Shown: piece by piece, positions 1 to 17,700 of the stretch
How the letters are laid out: each line of letters begins with the position of its first letter
Numbering within the stretch: position 1 is the first letter of the stretch
Source: Aculops lycopersici
Lineage: Eukaryota > Arthropoda > Arachnida > Trombidiformes > Eriophyidae
Reading direction: 5' to 3'
Assembly (NCBI GenBank): GCA_015350385.1
Contig: WNKI01000003.1
Location: forward strand, 2,636,802 to 2,700,801
Length of the DNA stretch: 64,000 nucleotides
Made by a program: the position numbers and the translations under genes
The notes under the pieces: generated by a model
Database searches by the model: none
Seen by the model: only the letters and a program-made list of their open reading frames with translations
Told to the model about the DNA's origin: nothing

Positions 1-1993
1 TAGTTGTGTTCCACTCTTCAATAAGCTCGCGCCATCCAATTAAACTCTGCATAACTCGATGAAACTCGTGCCACATTTGACTACTAATGTGAACATACAA
101 ATTTGCCCTGATCCAGGATACTATGAATGTTTGGAAAAAGGCGGGAGCAATACGCCCGCCAATCGTTATCTCCTTTCTCTCCGGGGGCTCAATGGAAAAT
201 AGACGCTCGGTTATGGACAACATAACATTAAGTAGCTGTTCCCAGGTTGCAGTGTTCATATAAATCTTCATCACCATGTACCTGTATATATTCATAATAC
301 GCTTGCACATTTCCACCTGTTCGTCTAACATCGAGGGATTATGCACCCGTGCCACGAAGGCATTTGAGGAGTTAAGAACAAATGTCTGCAACAGGTCGCT
401 GAATGATGTATAACCTAGTCTCTGATTTCGTGTTGGTCCCGCGGATTGATTTAAATTTGGACCACCGTTACAAATCCACTCTTTGTATACATTAACTACA
501 CGCTTCATTGATGCAGGTTGATGGTAGTTTAGGAAGGCTCGCCGGAAGAGCTCATGGATAACGGCGATATTTTCTGGCCAAGTTCCGGCCACTCGCCTGG
601 CCACTTCCATTTCGCGCGATGTCGTTTCCATATTGTTAAAAATTGCAGTTGAATTGCCATCACTAATTTGAGATAGCTCTTGGAGTTGAGTTGACGACAT
701 GTCTCTAGCCATCATGTTGTTGTTGCTACCCGACTTTATAAGCTCATCTTGACCGGGTATCATGTCTTGACGCATGATACGAGTCAACCACCTGATGACT
801 ATTGCTTGATACAGGCTTAGTTGTAGTTGATATTCAAGATCACCCTTGTTTCTGTGTCCAGGTGACACCGCTTGGTTCATGGCCAGCAGTCCCGTCTGTT
901 GTCTCAAGTTTATTTGCAGGGGTCTGGGCGCGGCCATAAGTGGCTGCTTCTGTTGACCACCAGCTATTGCCTGTCTATGGTGCGATGATGATGATGAATG
1001 GCTAGTCTGTTCATCGAATGAATGCTCGTCGTCGACATACTTTTGAACGGAATGACTTGATAGGTGAGGTCTAGTTGATAGGGATGATGATATCTGGAAA
1101 TCTGGAAATATGTGTGGCAAATATATTTGCTTGAACATGTTGAATAGAAACGAGAAGCCTAGCTCTTGGTGCAATCTAACATCATCAGTTGAACTCCAAC
1201 ATGGCTTCGTGGTTTGGGTGACCATAAATTGTAACAAACTGTCCAAATAGAGTGACACTTCATCATTTGGCATCTGCTCATTGGCATGCATAGGCACTAG
1301 TGGGTCAATGGAGCATAATTTTATGGGCACTTGTGGGGAGTTATTGTTATTGTTGTTGTTGTTGTTGTTGCTGTTGCTGTTACTATTATTGTTATTATTT
1401 AGAATTGAAGAAATCTGTGGTGAGATTGGGGAATGTGTTTGCTGATGTTGCATACCAATCGGTGGACTTGTAGGTGAGGTTAGGTTTTGCTGCTGACCTT
1501 TGTTACTAACAGTTTGGACGGCAAGGGGTGGTAGTAGATTCGGCACCAGAGAGCCAAACATAGTTTGCAGCTCTAAGTTAGTTTCATCGCTTAATATTAG
1601 ATACCAAAGGACAAATAGTCGCACTCCCTCTTGTCGGAGGCGCCAGGTATTGTTGTTATGCAAGAGTTTTTGCATAACAAAGGTAATACTATAGAACTGC
1701 CATCTTTTCTTAATCAATTCTGGATTGAAAATCAATATCTTCTCCAACATAAACAATATGCAATCCAAATCATCGCGTCTTTGTTTTGAGTTACAATCAA
1801 ACGTTGAAAATGCGTCAATGAAGGTATGATATATAAAACTGAAATGTGACTTGAACAATCCAGGTAGTTCGTTGTAGTCCGAATGTTCAATGAGAGTTTT
1901 GAAGTGCTTCAATCGAGTAAACGAATCCCTCTTGACATCTGAAGCCTTAAGTAGGAGTTTCTTCTTGTCGATATCAGGGCCCTTCTTGAACAT
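1..1993 (-). CDS. RALGAPA: RalGAP alpha subunit (RALGAPA1/2), N-terminal part, cut by window edge
   Basis: The minus strand is open from an ATG at 1993 to the left edge (664 codons). The start reads MFKKGPDIDKKKLLLKASD, then SFTRLKHFKTLIE, RWQFYSITFVMQKLLHN and RQEGVRLFVLWYL. These align along their length with the N-terminal helical region of RALGAPA1/2. A later block (CKRIMNIYRYMVMKIYMN, then TWEQLLNVMLSITERLF) matches the same family further in. In known animals the protein is the large subunit of the RalGAP heterodimer, which switches off RalA/RalB and acts in exocytosis and mTORC1 control. The catalytic Rap/Ran-GAP domain is C-terminal and lies outside the window, so activity cannot be judged. 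An Asn-rich run near residue 200 is family-atypical low complexity. No intron is seen in about 2 kb. Paralogue 1 versus 2 cannot be assigned. Confidence 0.85.
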   Translation of the reverse strand, partial: MFKKGPDIDKKKLLLKASDVKRDSFTRLKHFKTLIEHSDYNELPGLFKSHFSFIYHTFIDAFSTFDCNSKQRRDDLDCILFMLEKILIFNPELIKKRWQFYSITFVMQKLLHNNNTWRLRQEGVRLFVLWYLILSDETNLELQTMFGSLVPNLLPPLAVQTVSNKGQQQNLTSPTSPPIGMQHQQTHSPISPQISSILNNNNNSNSNSNNNNNNNNNNSPQVPIKLCSIDPLVPMHANEQMPNDEVSLYLDSLLQFMVTQTTKPCWSSTDDVRLHQELGFSFLFNMFKQIYLPHIFPDFQISSSLSTRPHLSSHSVQKYVDDEHSFDEQTSHSSSSSHHRQAIAGGQQKQPLMAAPRPLQINLRQQTGLLAMNQAVSPGHRNKGDLEYQLQLSLYQAIVIRWLTRIMRQDMIPGQDELIKSGSNNNMMARDMSSTQLQELSQISDGNSTAIFNNMETTSREMEVARRVAGTWPENIAVIHELFRRAFLNYHQPASMKRVVNVYKEWICNGGPNLNQSAGPTRNQRLGYTSFSDLLQTFVLNSSNAFVARVHNPSMLDEQVEMCKRIMNIYRYMVMKIYMNTATWEQLLNVMLSITERLFSIEPPERKEITIGGRIAPAFFQTFIVSWIRANLYVHISSQMWHEFHRVMQSLIGWRELIEEWNTT

Positions 1994-7458
<5,465 letters not shown>

Positions 7459-7737
7459 TGATGCAACCACAAGAACTAAATATTATATTAAACAACAACA
7501 ACTGCTGGTGCTACCTACTATTACCCTCGACCACCCGAAACAAGCAAACAAACAAAATCTAATTATGTCGTGATATTGACGACTGAAAGTCTTTAAAACT
7601 TACTTCTTTTGTACAGTAGTCTAAAATGGACACACAAAAATAGGTCAATTAAAGCGAAGATTCGATTTTTGAAAGACAGCAACTGTAATTGCATGATATG
7701 CGAAGATTGAACCATGTCTTGAAATTCTTTATAACAT

Positions 7738-10068
7738 TTACTTCTTGCCATAAAAATTACTGAAATCAGCCTTCAGAGTGATCTTGGTTGGCAGTTTGGA
7801 GGGACCAAGTTGAGCACTTGCAGGTTTTTTTGCTTGAGCGACCGGTTTATGTTCCATCTGAGACTCGCGGAATTTGTCGAGATCTTGACGTTGCTGACCA
7901 GTCAGTGAAACCTTGAAATCATCGGGGAGCTCTTTCTTGCAACCATCCAAATGTCTCGCGAATAGATTAGATAGATCTCTGCTTTCAGTGGTGATCACTT
8001 TAGTCATGCATTCGAGCAATTGCTTCAATAAAGACTGACGTCCTGTGGGCTCACAACTGTCAAGGGTCTTCCTGATAAATTTGAGGTGCGAATCGAGGTA
8101 TGAAACTTGGCGCGCAAGATTTTCCTTATCGCCTTCTTTTCCTTTGAGTACTAATTGATTGACTATCTCCAAGTGGGTATCAAACAATCTTGTGGCGAGA
8201 GTTTTCACATTATCCTGTCCTATTGATTGGTATAAACTCAATAGGTGATTGAGAAAGCTAACGCCAATTGAGGGATCTCGTTCGAAAGCCATGATTCGTC
8301 TGAATGTCTGAACCGAAGGATCAAGTAGCTCCGCGTTACTTATAATCTGATCACAATTGACCTTAAAGAGGCGCATCAAGCTACTGAGGTAGGTAGATAA
8401 TTTTATAAGAGCGTCTTCGCTTTGAGACTTCAAAACATCGGCCTCCTCTATAGCCTGCAACTGAGTCGAGATTTGATTGCACAGATGATTTAACCCATAG
8501 CTTACTTGATCCAGATCTGACGAGATTTTGACGACAATAATTTCAAAAAGCATATCCTGTAAACTTTTGATAGTCTTCGAAATGGGATCTCTATTCTTTA
8601 GACGATCATTGTATAGAATCGAAAGGGTTGAGTAAAACTCTCCAGTTACCTCAAGCGATTCGAGGAGGTACGTTCTGGTATTATCATCATTCAATAATAG
8701 ATGTATTGATCTAAATACGTTGCTAGTTGATTCATTAATAGTGCTTTTGGATTGCTTAACACTTTGTCGACATTTGCACAGTTCACGCAGTAACAAACCT
8801 GAGACGAATTTAAAATACTTTCTTTGACTTGATCTGATAGGGGATTTGTTGCTAGTATCACAGTTTTGTTGCTTGTTGTTCTGGTAGTTGTTGTTAACAG
8901 AATGTTCGGGTCCTTTAGGTTGTGAATTATCTTCAGAAAATGATTTGTAGGAGCAAATCCAAATGGTGACGGCCAAGACAAGCTCCGACCAAATTGGCTC
9001 GAACAGTCTCAACGCCACATCTCTGGTATAAACGTGTTGACTGTCGTGAGATACACCAATGAACTTGGGGGCAGGCATGGTCAGCAATGCAAAGTCCTTC
9101 AATGCCTCCCACCAACTATCAATGATTGAGTCAATCTGAGGTTTCACCAGCTCGGCCAGCTCTTTTTTGGATGGGTTATTGTTATTTAGTGTATCGGTAG
9201 CCGCGCTGTCTGATGCCTGAATATACAATCGGGCCCAGGAGCCTAGGATATATAAACGCTCTTGCTCTAGTTCGCTTTCTGTATATAACTTGCTGTTCTG
9301 ATTGACACTTTGGTTCTTTAATTTCTCTATTGACAATAGCATGAACTGGTAAGTTCGCTTGAGACTGATAGGGTCTTTCTCTATGTAATAACAAATCCAT
9401 GAGGAGCAAACTTGGCTAGCTATCGCAGTAATATAGGGAGGGGCATCAGGATTGAAAGTAGGCTTTAAGGCTGACAAAACTTGGGACTTATATTGCTCCA
9501 AGATGGAATGCCCAGGTAGTTCCTTATCTTCTACAGCTGCGAACTTCTCAATGATAAATTTGAACATCTCGAATCCTTGAACTTTGAGATCATCAAAAGG
9601 CGAGGTGGCTGCAACAAAAGACAGCCTTACTAAATCTGGCAACTGTTTTATAATTGGTGTCCTGTTTGCTAAAGATTTGTTACTTGTAGCTAAAACATTT
9701 AGATATAGTTGCACGATTCGGTGCACAATCTTAAAAGCTCTAACTCGGATGGTCCACTTGACAGAATTGGTGGCAAATTGTTCGGTCAAATCGACGGCGT
9801 TAAATTGCTCATTATCATCTGCATAGTCGGCGTAAATGCTATCACCTGTTTCGGCCTTCGGGTCAATCTCACGATCTTGCTTACTACTCTTATCATTGGT
9901 CCTATGCAGATCCGCAGCAGTAATAATTTGCTTTAAGATCGAGAGCCAGCTGTTTAGGTCATCCAACTTATGTTCCCCCGAAGCATCCAATGATTTTTCA
10001 ATCTCATCGACCTTATCTCGTGCCAAAGCATCCACATCAGTCTGCTGAGGTTTCGGTGGCTCGGACAT
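7738..10068 (-). CDS. HEATR5: HEATR5 (Laa1 family) C-terminal-region protein, 776 residues
   Basis: From the ATG at 10068 (MSEPPKPQQTDVDAL) the frame gives 776 residues. The block PGHSILEQYKSQVLSALKP, then PPYITAIASQVCSSWI, matches the HEATR5A/B segment PGHLILEQYQANVGAALRP and QVCSAWI. Upstream, KWTIRVRAFKIVHRIV fits the segment just before it, and ITLKADF near the end fits the family's QLKTNFL terminus. HEATR5 proteins are HEAT-repeat scaffolds of about 2050 residues; human HEATR5B works with AP-1/aftiphilin in endosome and Golgi traffic. Only the last third or so is here, and the frame begins inside the conserved region. In-frame sequence continues 19 codons further out without another ATG. 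A pyrimidine-rich stretch ending in TAG (minus strand, near 10122-10135) looks like a splice acceptor. So this is either a genuinely short protein or the last exon of a split gene. The next gene upstream lies on the opposite strand 412 bp away. Confidence 0.75.
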   Translation of the reverse strand: MSEPPKPQQTDVDALARDKVDEIEKSLDASGEHKLDDLNSWLSILKQIITAADLHRTNDKSSKQDREIDPKAETGDSIYADYADDNEQFNAVDLTEQFATNSVKWTIRVRAFKIVHRIVQLYLNVLATSNKSLANRTPIIKQLPDLVRLSFVAATSPFDDLKVQGFEMFKFIIEKFAAVEDKELPGHSILEQYKSQVLSALKPTFNPDAPPYITAIASQVCSSWICYYIEKDPISLKRTYQFMLLSIEKLKNQSVNQNSKLYTESELEQERLYILGSWARLYIQASDSAATDTLNNNNPSKKELAELVKPQIDSIIDSWWEALKDFALLTMPAPKFIGVSHDSQHVYTRDVALRLFEPIWSELVLAVTIWICSYKSFSEDNSQPKGPEHSVNNNYQNNKQQNCDTSNKSPIRSSQRKYFKFVSGLLLRELCKCRQSVKQSKSTINESTSNVFRSIHLLLNDDNTRTYLLESLEVTGEFYSTLSILYNDRLKNRDPISKTIKSLQDMLFEIIVVKISSDLDQVSYGLNHLCNQISTQLQAIEEADVLKSQSEDALIKLSTYLSSLMRLFKVNCDQIISNAELLDPSVQTFRRIMAFERDPSIGVSFLNHLLSLYQSIGQDNVKTLATRLFDTHLEIVNQLVLKGKEGDKENLARQVSYLDSHLKFIRKTLDSCEPTGRQSLLKQLLECMTKVITTESRDLSNLFARHLDGCKKELPDDFKVSLTGQQRQDLDKFRESQMEHKPVAQAKKPASAQLGPSKLPTKITLKADFSNFYGKK

Positions 10069-10480
10069 GATATAATTTTTTAAATTTACGAATAGAATAT
10101 TACGAAAAGAGATCCTCTCTAGCAAAAATGAATCGTTACATGATTAAATAGAAGTCTCATGACCAGGGTCTCATTGGTAAATTGGACAATTTGGATCTGC
10201 TCACATGGAAGCTTGAACAAGTGTTTTGGAATGTTCTGGAAACAGCAGGAATCTTTCATTGGTCGCACAGCTTGTGCGGCACAGAGCCTCTACCGATGCA
10301 TCCGTCAAAACAATTTTTTTTCACTGCGTATGTAAACAACAACAACAAATTTAATAAAATCATTACGCAATCTATACCATCTATTCAGCAGACTACTATA
10401 TTAATCGACCATTGTGAAGAGATATTACGGTGAAATTTGAAGACAAATTAAGATTGAATGGTAAGAAGCAATATTAATGC
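10069..10480. promoter_or_regulatory. Divergent spacer between HEATR5-like and FBXO7-like genes
   Basis: A 412-bp head-to-head spacer, AT-rich, with short CAA runs. It presumably holds both promoters. A possible minus-strand splice acceptor lies near 10122-10135. No coding potential is supported. Confidence 0.35.
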
Positions 10481-10915
10481 ATGGCACATTGGCCTTGGAA
10501 GTATCGAAACAAAAAGAGCGATCAGACAATGAACAGACTCTTCTATACGACCGGGCAATTGGAGGTCTTTTCGAAGTACCTATTGGACACATTTGTCGAC
10601 TCTGGCTTTGAGGTTGTCGAGGAGCCATATGTAGACTATGCCCTGTATGGCTTTAGAGCCACCTACATCAGACGTTACCTACTTCACAAGCCAACTAAAT
10701 TTCACGATGGAATCCTGACAACTCTGATACACGTTGTTGGGCTTCCATTTGGACACCAGAGTCACAAGATGGTCATCATATCGGCACCCAAGAACTTAAA
10801 TCAGGAGCCCATTTCAGATACTATCAAAATTCGAGTTCATTTTGACGAGGAAAACTCTCCATACATTATCCATGGTGACCAACAATATAACGCCTCGCAT
10901 TATGATCACGATACT

Positions 10916-10976
<61 letters not shown>

Positions 10977-11620
10977 ATAGCTCCACCAAAAGTAATGGCT
11001 CTCAGCAGAGTAACCATGAATTGTATCAATCATTTTTCCACAATGGGACCGAAGAAAACAACGACGCAGGCCACTCTATAAGGCACAAGCAATTCATGGC
11101 CGACTTGAAGAAGTATGTGGCCCAAATAATCGAAGTTATCTCGCCCGGACTCATTGGGCTACCGAAGGAGATGAAATTGGAGATTTTGAAGAAGCTGAGC
11201 ATCGAATCAATAATCAGAATGTCACAAGTCAACAATGAATTCAAGAAACTTATCTTTGAACAGGGCGAGTCACTTTGGCGCCACCTCTGCATGCGCGACT
11301 TCAATGTGACCACAATCAACCGATCGGTCCACCGCTCATGGATGGAACTGTACCGAGACACCTACGTGATTCATCAAATTCAAATATGTCGCAAGGAACG
11401 AGCTCTACCTAGTCTACCTGAGCGCCTGGCACTACCACCAGCTCCGCATCTTCTCCAGATCGGCTGGCTTCCCGAGTTGATGGACGCGGTGCGACTCTAT
11501 CCACCTGTTGTTGGTGACCCCGCCGACATTCCTGCACTGCCACCGGTGGAGCCAGTGTTGAACCTAGCGATCGAGTTGTACCCATTGCGTCGCTCAGACA
11601 GTTTGGATAGTTTGAGCTAA
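10481..11620 (+). CDS. F-box protein, FBXO7/nutcracker-like
   Basis: 379 residues from an ATG (MAHWPWKYRNKK). The N-terminal half has a fold-like segment (GILTTLIHVVGLPFGHQSHKMVII) placed where FBXO7 carries its FP (PI31-like) dimerisation domain. After a low-complexity linker comes the F-box: LPKEMKLEILKKLSIESIIR, then MSQVNNEFKKLIF, LWRHLCMRDFN and SWMELYRDTY. This order and spacing match the FBXO7 F-box (PKELKLKIFRLL, LWRFLYLRDF, WKELYRKR). The C-terminus is Pro-rich with PPVVGDPADIPALPPVEP, like the Pro-rich FBXO7 tail. FBXO7 is an SCF substrate receptor that also binds the proteasome regulator PI31. The linker holds about 20 consecutive Ser encoded by a (TCA)n repeat. The gene is convergent with EPG5 (137 bp). 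F-box identity is firm; the FBXO7 subfamily is likely. Confidence 0.75.
10918..10976 (+). repeat. (TCA)n trinucleotide repeat coding poly-Ser
   Basis: About 19-20 uninterrupted TCA/ATC units inside the F-box gene. They encode poly-Ser in frame and poly-His in another frame. The run should be length-polymorphic. Confidence 0.95.
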
Positions 11621-11757
11621 CCATTGATACTAAAAAATACAGATGACTTAAGAACGATACAAAAATCGGTTAAAATTTATCTACGAACCGGATGTATAAT
11701 TAGTTGCTGGAGCCTCGATAAGCAGACCTATGTCAACTTTATATATATAACCTCCAC

Positions 11758-14700
11758 TTACTTGTAAGTTGGCAATATTTTCTCGATACAAATGATATCG
11801 ATCGACCCATCGACTGCAGCTGACACCTGTTGTTGTTGTCTGGCGTCAGTCGCTACCGTTTGCTGACCGGTAGGTGTGAATGTCGTAGGTGGGAACGCGG
11901 GGAAAGCAGCTACAGTTGCCGGCGACTTCGGCGAGAATGCACCCTTGACGAAGGTTGTTATCAGTTGCACCCCCTCACTATATTGGACCTTTTCGTTTTG
12001 ATTGACACTCTCTATCAATGCTTCAATGAACTGCACATACTCTGAATAGTGCTTCGCCCGTCGCGCCGATTCTAATTTGACTAAACAAGAGCGCCGACAC
12101 TTTCCCACTTCGTCCCTCAAAGTGGCCAAACTTCCAATGGCGGCAGATGAGGCAACTTGATCATCAGACAAGACCTCGGATTTTCCTTGGCTCGCTACAA
12201 GGTTCGAACAAATCAACGTTCGATCCGAGAGGAAGCAGGCAACTGCCAGGGCAATCAGCGAAATCCGGCTGGTCTCGTAGGATCGCGAGTATTTCAAATA
12301 GGACCACAGGCCACCAGTGTTTGAGGAATCGTAAATAGACATAAGCCGCTTAATAAAATCAACTAATGACTTGTGACTAGAAATCAACTTGGCCGATGCC
12401 ACTGTTGCTGCTGCGGTCGATTTTCTTTGGCGCGTCGATAGGCTTGTTGTTCCAGTGCCACTCGGTTGCGAGCTCAACGATTCAGTCTCACTCTTGGTAT
12501 CCGAGTTGGCGCTTTTAGGTCTTGATTCGGAATTGAGCACCAATAGTTGCAGGTTGACCTCGAGCATATCAATGAGCCTGAGCCAAGCAATCGAAATCTT
12601 GGCTTCGATTGACAAATCTACAATGTCCGCATCGTTTGCTGCTATTGGGCTCGTTGCACTTTGAACTATTGATAGCCGACTAATCCAATGGAAAAAACTT
12701 GACCATATCTTGTTGTTGTTAACCACCTGAAATTTCTCACCTTCTGTTGCCAACTGGCTGCTCGTTTGTGAGTCATCCAATCCGTTTCGATATAGGGACT
12801 CGAAGTAAACCAACAAAGCAAGCGGTGCGTTGTCCTCAAAACAGGCGCCTAGGTACAGGTCGCTAGGTAACACTTTTAGCGAGAAGCTTTTAAGTACCTT
12901 GTCGTAGTGGCCGTTAAGTTTCAAGTAAAGAGCAATCAATCTTTCGATGGCATAGACTAGTATTGTTCCGTCGCGAATTATCTTTCCTATCGCATGAAAC
13001 AATTCCATCACAACTATTGGCCGCGACTTGATTATTTCAGAGGCAATGAAACATTTGATTATATGCAAGCGAGACTCTTGGTTCAAACTCTCGCAATTGC
13101 AGCACTCCAATAGATTGGTGTAAATCAGTGTCTTCTGGCTCATGTCCACATTTGGTGATAGTAGATTCTTGAGATCTTGTAGCGAGTTGTCGATAACGGC
13201 GCGCAGGTAGGCCTGATGGTGTTGTATTACAGTTGGATGGTTTTTTATCAAATCAATGAGATAATTCGATACAAACTGTGCGTAGATTAGAGATCTTTCC
13301 ATATCGTCTGCTGAATTTGATCCGATAATGTTATTCGTAGACTCATTCTGGCCCTTCGCTCCTCCACCGATGCCATTATTTGTTAGATCTATCTTGATAC
13401 ACATTAAGCGCAACAAATTAACCAACAACTTGTTAGTTTGGCTGTGCTCTAAATTGACATACTCCATGCGAGAAGATATTAGTGAGGACAACCTGGTGAC
13501 GTGATCAATTGGAATTAGTGTAAAGTATCCACCGAATAAACGAAACCCTTTCAAGTGGCTTGATTGTAAGATGATAATGGTAGCTAATCGCTCGGCCACA
13601 TGAGACAATACTTGGTAAATGGAATCCTCGTTGTCACCTGTTGATTCAGCCCGTAGGCGTTCGTGGATCACAGCTAGTGAGTCTCTAATATTTAACTGAG
13701 ATAAAACAAAGCTAACCAAATCGGACATGTTGTAATTTTCCTGCTCCGATAGGGCGGCCAAGTTATCATAGTCGTCCGGAGAAGCTTGCAAACTGGACCA
13801 TGGTAGTTTCTTGAGACATCTTTGTAAGATCGTTAGCTCCAGGTATATAACCTCCTTTGTTTTCGTCACATATTGAGTTAGAGTTGATAAGGTAAATTGG
13901 AGGATCTTTTGCCTATTTTCGGGAAGCTTTTGTATCATATACTTGAGCGTGTGGACAAAATTATTTGCCATTAGATTGTAGCTCGTCTTGCCAACATTTT
14001 GACAATTTTTTGTTAGAAAAACCCAATCGTACCATATGCCAATGAATTGTTGCCAAACCAACGGAAGGTTATCGGGATACTGGTCGCCAATTGATTTGAG
14101 CCACATAAAAGTCAAGCTCATCAGCACCAAGCTGAACTTATCCAAATAATCGTTGTAATACTCGATTAGTGTTACGTCAACCGAGCCTCTTTTAGACTGA
14201 ACAAATTGGTCTAACATTTGCATCATTTCCGTTAGCGAATGGTAGTCTAGTATCATTTGGTTATCCGCTAATCGCTGGAGATCTGAATAAATTTCACTCG
14301 AATCTAGAGATTGCGAGTGCTCATAATCCAAGTTAGGTGTTTGGGTTAAGACGGATGCTGAATCTGAATCCCTATCACTGTTGCGAGACTTTTGTGGCAT
14401 AGACGCTATGCTTCTATTCATGCTAATGGTGTCCGATTGTTGCTGCTGGTTTCTTGTTGTTACATTACGCTCCAGTCCAATTATGTTCAAAAAGTCCAAC
14501 CATAAACTAGGATCCAGCGATTGTTGGTCCATATACCTAAGAAACTCGCTAAATACTAGAGCTATCTCCTCTGGCTTCCGGCGATCGGGTGCCGCCAACT
14601 CGAGATATAGATGACGCTTATAGAGTTCGAATGTTAGCACATAACTTTCGTCCAAATCCTTGCCCATACATTTCAAGGCGAAACAGGTGGTCTTAATGAG

Positions 14701-17700
14701 CTCATGATGCATTTGCTTGTTGTTTTTGATTGACTTGAGCCAATGGTTTACATCAAATTTGCTCAGCATTACAAACATGGCAATGGGGCCTAGGGTTTGC
14801 TGGTTGGAGCTAATCTTTTTGTACAAATCCAAAAAGCATTCACTGGAGCAAGATGACGGGGACATGAAAGGGCTAAAAATCTGCACACTTCCCGGATGTT
14901 CGATGCAAATATCTACCAGCTTTGTGTTATAGGTGTTTATATGCTCGCTTGCAGACATGAGCTCGAGGATTGTCTTGAGCAGGTAGTTGGCCGGATGGTA
15001 CGGACCGTTCATTTGGTCGTAGGCTTTGGGTTCGCTGATCCATTTCAATAGAGACTCAATTACTTTTTTTGCTCTTCCTGGATCATCAACAAGTTGCTTC
15101 ACGTGCTCCTCAATGGAAACTGTTGATTTGACTACCTTTTGAGTTGGCATAATTAGCATGGACATAATGACTTCCTCGCATTGTCGCCGGCGATTTAAAA
15201 TACACTGGTTCCTTTTCTCGTCAATGGTTGCCTCCTCAATTTCAAACTTAATTCTGGCCGGGCCAATGCAAGCGTCACCCTCGACACACCGGACGATTCG
15301 CACAATCTCGCGCCGTTTGTTTGCATAGAGATTCTCCGCTAGATCCACTATTTCGTCCTTGGTCTTATCGAGCTCGATAAGGTTTGCGCCAAACATTGAG
15401 GATTCGTCGAATACAATATGGAAATTATTGTGTATAGTTTGAATCATTTCCTCCAACGATCTATAGGTAGTTGATGAGTTGCCATTGCTAAGGTTATACT
15501 CGTCGAGTGGTTTCTTCAACTCCTCCTCGGCGTTTGCTAACAAGCGATTCTGTTCGGGAGCAGGCGTCGAGTCTAGGTTGCGTTGATTGCTTTGCTGGCC
15601 ACTTGTGGCATAGCTGGACTTTGCTATCAAACTAACAGCATCACTAGCTTCATCACTCAAACTCGTCAAAATTTCCATTGAGTCATCCTGATTGCTCTGC
15701 ACAAAAAACATGTCTTTCAACAAGTGGTTACCGTTAAGTCGCGTTGCCGTTGACCAAACTTGAATTAGATTCTTGTTCTGATTCTCAATACTCTGAATAT
15801 CGATATACTGCAAACAAGCGTCTTCAATCGAGGATTCCAGTACAGATTTAAGAAGCGGCACCAGGTAATCTTCCTTCAATCGACCGACATCAACGTAGGC
15901 ATCTCGAAGTGAGGAGTCCAATAGCCACAAGCGGTAGGCTTTATACAGTCGAGTCAACGAGTTTTGCTGCTGAATATTGTTACTACTTCGACCACCATCA
16001 CCACCACCTGTTGTTCCCCAACTCCTCTGCTTAAATAGGTGATAGTTAATCAATGAGTCTAAACGTGACTTTAACTTATCCACCATTTCCACTGGCACTA
16101 GCTTCAAACCAACCGAAACTCCGTTAAGCGAGTTGGCAAAGTAGTTGAGGAAAAAGTTGTACCAAATCAGGGGACACAAGGGATGGCTCAGGTCGGATTC
16201 CATGATATCGTGTATTTGTTTTATCCAGGAATTGATTGGTAGGATAGATTTTAAAATGGAAGCGTTGACATGAGGACAAACTTTCTTGATCGCGGCGTCC
16301 AAGTTTGCATCTTCGTTATAACTCAAATAGTCAACTATATCCTCCCATATCTTTTCCAACCTTAAAGCGTCGCATTCGGTGGTTAGCCAACGGAGCCAGG
16401 TGTACTTTTTGTACTTTTGTGTCAATACATGCAAGGTGGTCAAAAACTCTCTTCTTGTTGAGTTTGCATTTAGCGAGTTGGTTACAAACAATGAGCCAAA
16501 CCAGCTACCTGTTGCCGCCGTTTCTTGTATGGAAAATGAGCAATCATAAAATTTACGTATAATATCAGCTCGTTGTGTGGAAAAGTTAAATCGGACAATG
16601 TAGTCGAGCAGGCAAGCTATTTTCTCTAAACAATATTCATTGCCAGAAAACCACGAAGCTGAAACTTGCTTGTCTATTTGAGCCGATACCTCAATGAGAA
16701 CCTTGGTATAAAACTGTGATAATTGCAACTGGCGATATTGTTTGAGGTGCTCCAATTGTGACATAATGAGTGAGGCCAATCTGGTTGAGTCGAAGTTACT
16801 CACGATTATTGCTGTGAAATAATTCTGACACTTGACATCTCTGGCGACACGATCTACGAGATCATTCAGGTGACAAATTGTGAAATACTCCATTGCCATC
16901 AAGCTCGGTGATAGGTGGCCTGATTTTGCCATGATGTTTAGATGATCCAAACATAGGTCCACAGTATCCGATTGCCAGGTGACGTCAGTCATCAATAGGT
17001 AAATAAATGAGGCCATGGGAACCTCGCTCTTAATCCCCTCTGCCAGCGAGAAACATTCCGAATCTTGAATTGAAGGTACGGGATGAAATGAGTCGTCCAG
17101 CAAGGTTGTGTTCTTGATTGACCTACTTGTTCCCGATCGACTCTGGACATCGTTCCAGTCTGTTTCGTTTTGATTTAGAATGTGTAATCTCAAGGTGAAT
17201 AGTATCCGCCAAGACCAAACGTAAAATTGTTGATAGGTGGACTCGGTGGATAGATCCATAAGGTTGCTCTCGGAACCTGGATTCATTGTGCAATATAAAC
17301 TACCGAAGGCAACTTCCACAGAGGCGCCCAAACTAGTTGGACTAATTTCACTGTTTTCCGGTTGGTGATGCTTGCAAGCTTCGTAGATAGCCAAGGCGAT
17401 TTTTCTCCTTAACTTGAGATCAACAAAACAATCTCTCTGTAGATTAGCTCTTCTCGTTAAACTCCTGACATTTGGACCTTTGGAAACAGAATTACGGGGC
17501 GACATTTGATTCTGATTCAAAATCACACTGGAACTTGAGGACATGTTGCCGTCATTTGATCCACTCGATTGCTTCTCTGGGCGAACTTCCGGAGTATTCA
17601 AAAGCAACTTGCTCAATATTAAGCGAGCAACTCTATTCCTAACCGAAGTGATGGGAGTCTCGATGAGCCAGTGGGTTATTAGTGAGGTTTCTTCGTCGTT

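Noticed and set aside
10069..10125. HEATR5-like start at a TTG 19 codons upstream
   Set aside because: Not an ATG. The in-frame ATG at 10068 is the usable start unless the frame is spliced to an upstream exon.
10842..11081. 79-codon frame with poly-His
   Set aside because: It is a shifted reading of the (TCA)n repeat inside the F-box gene.
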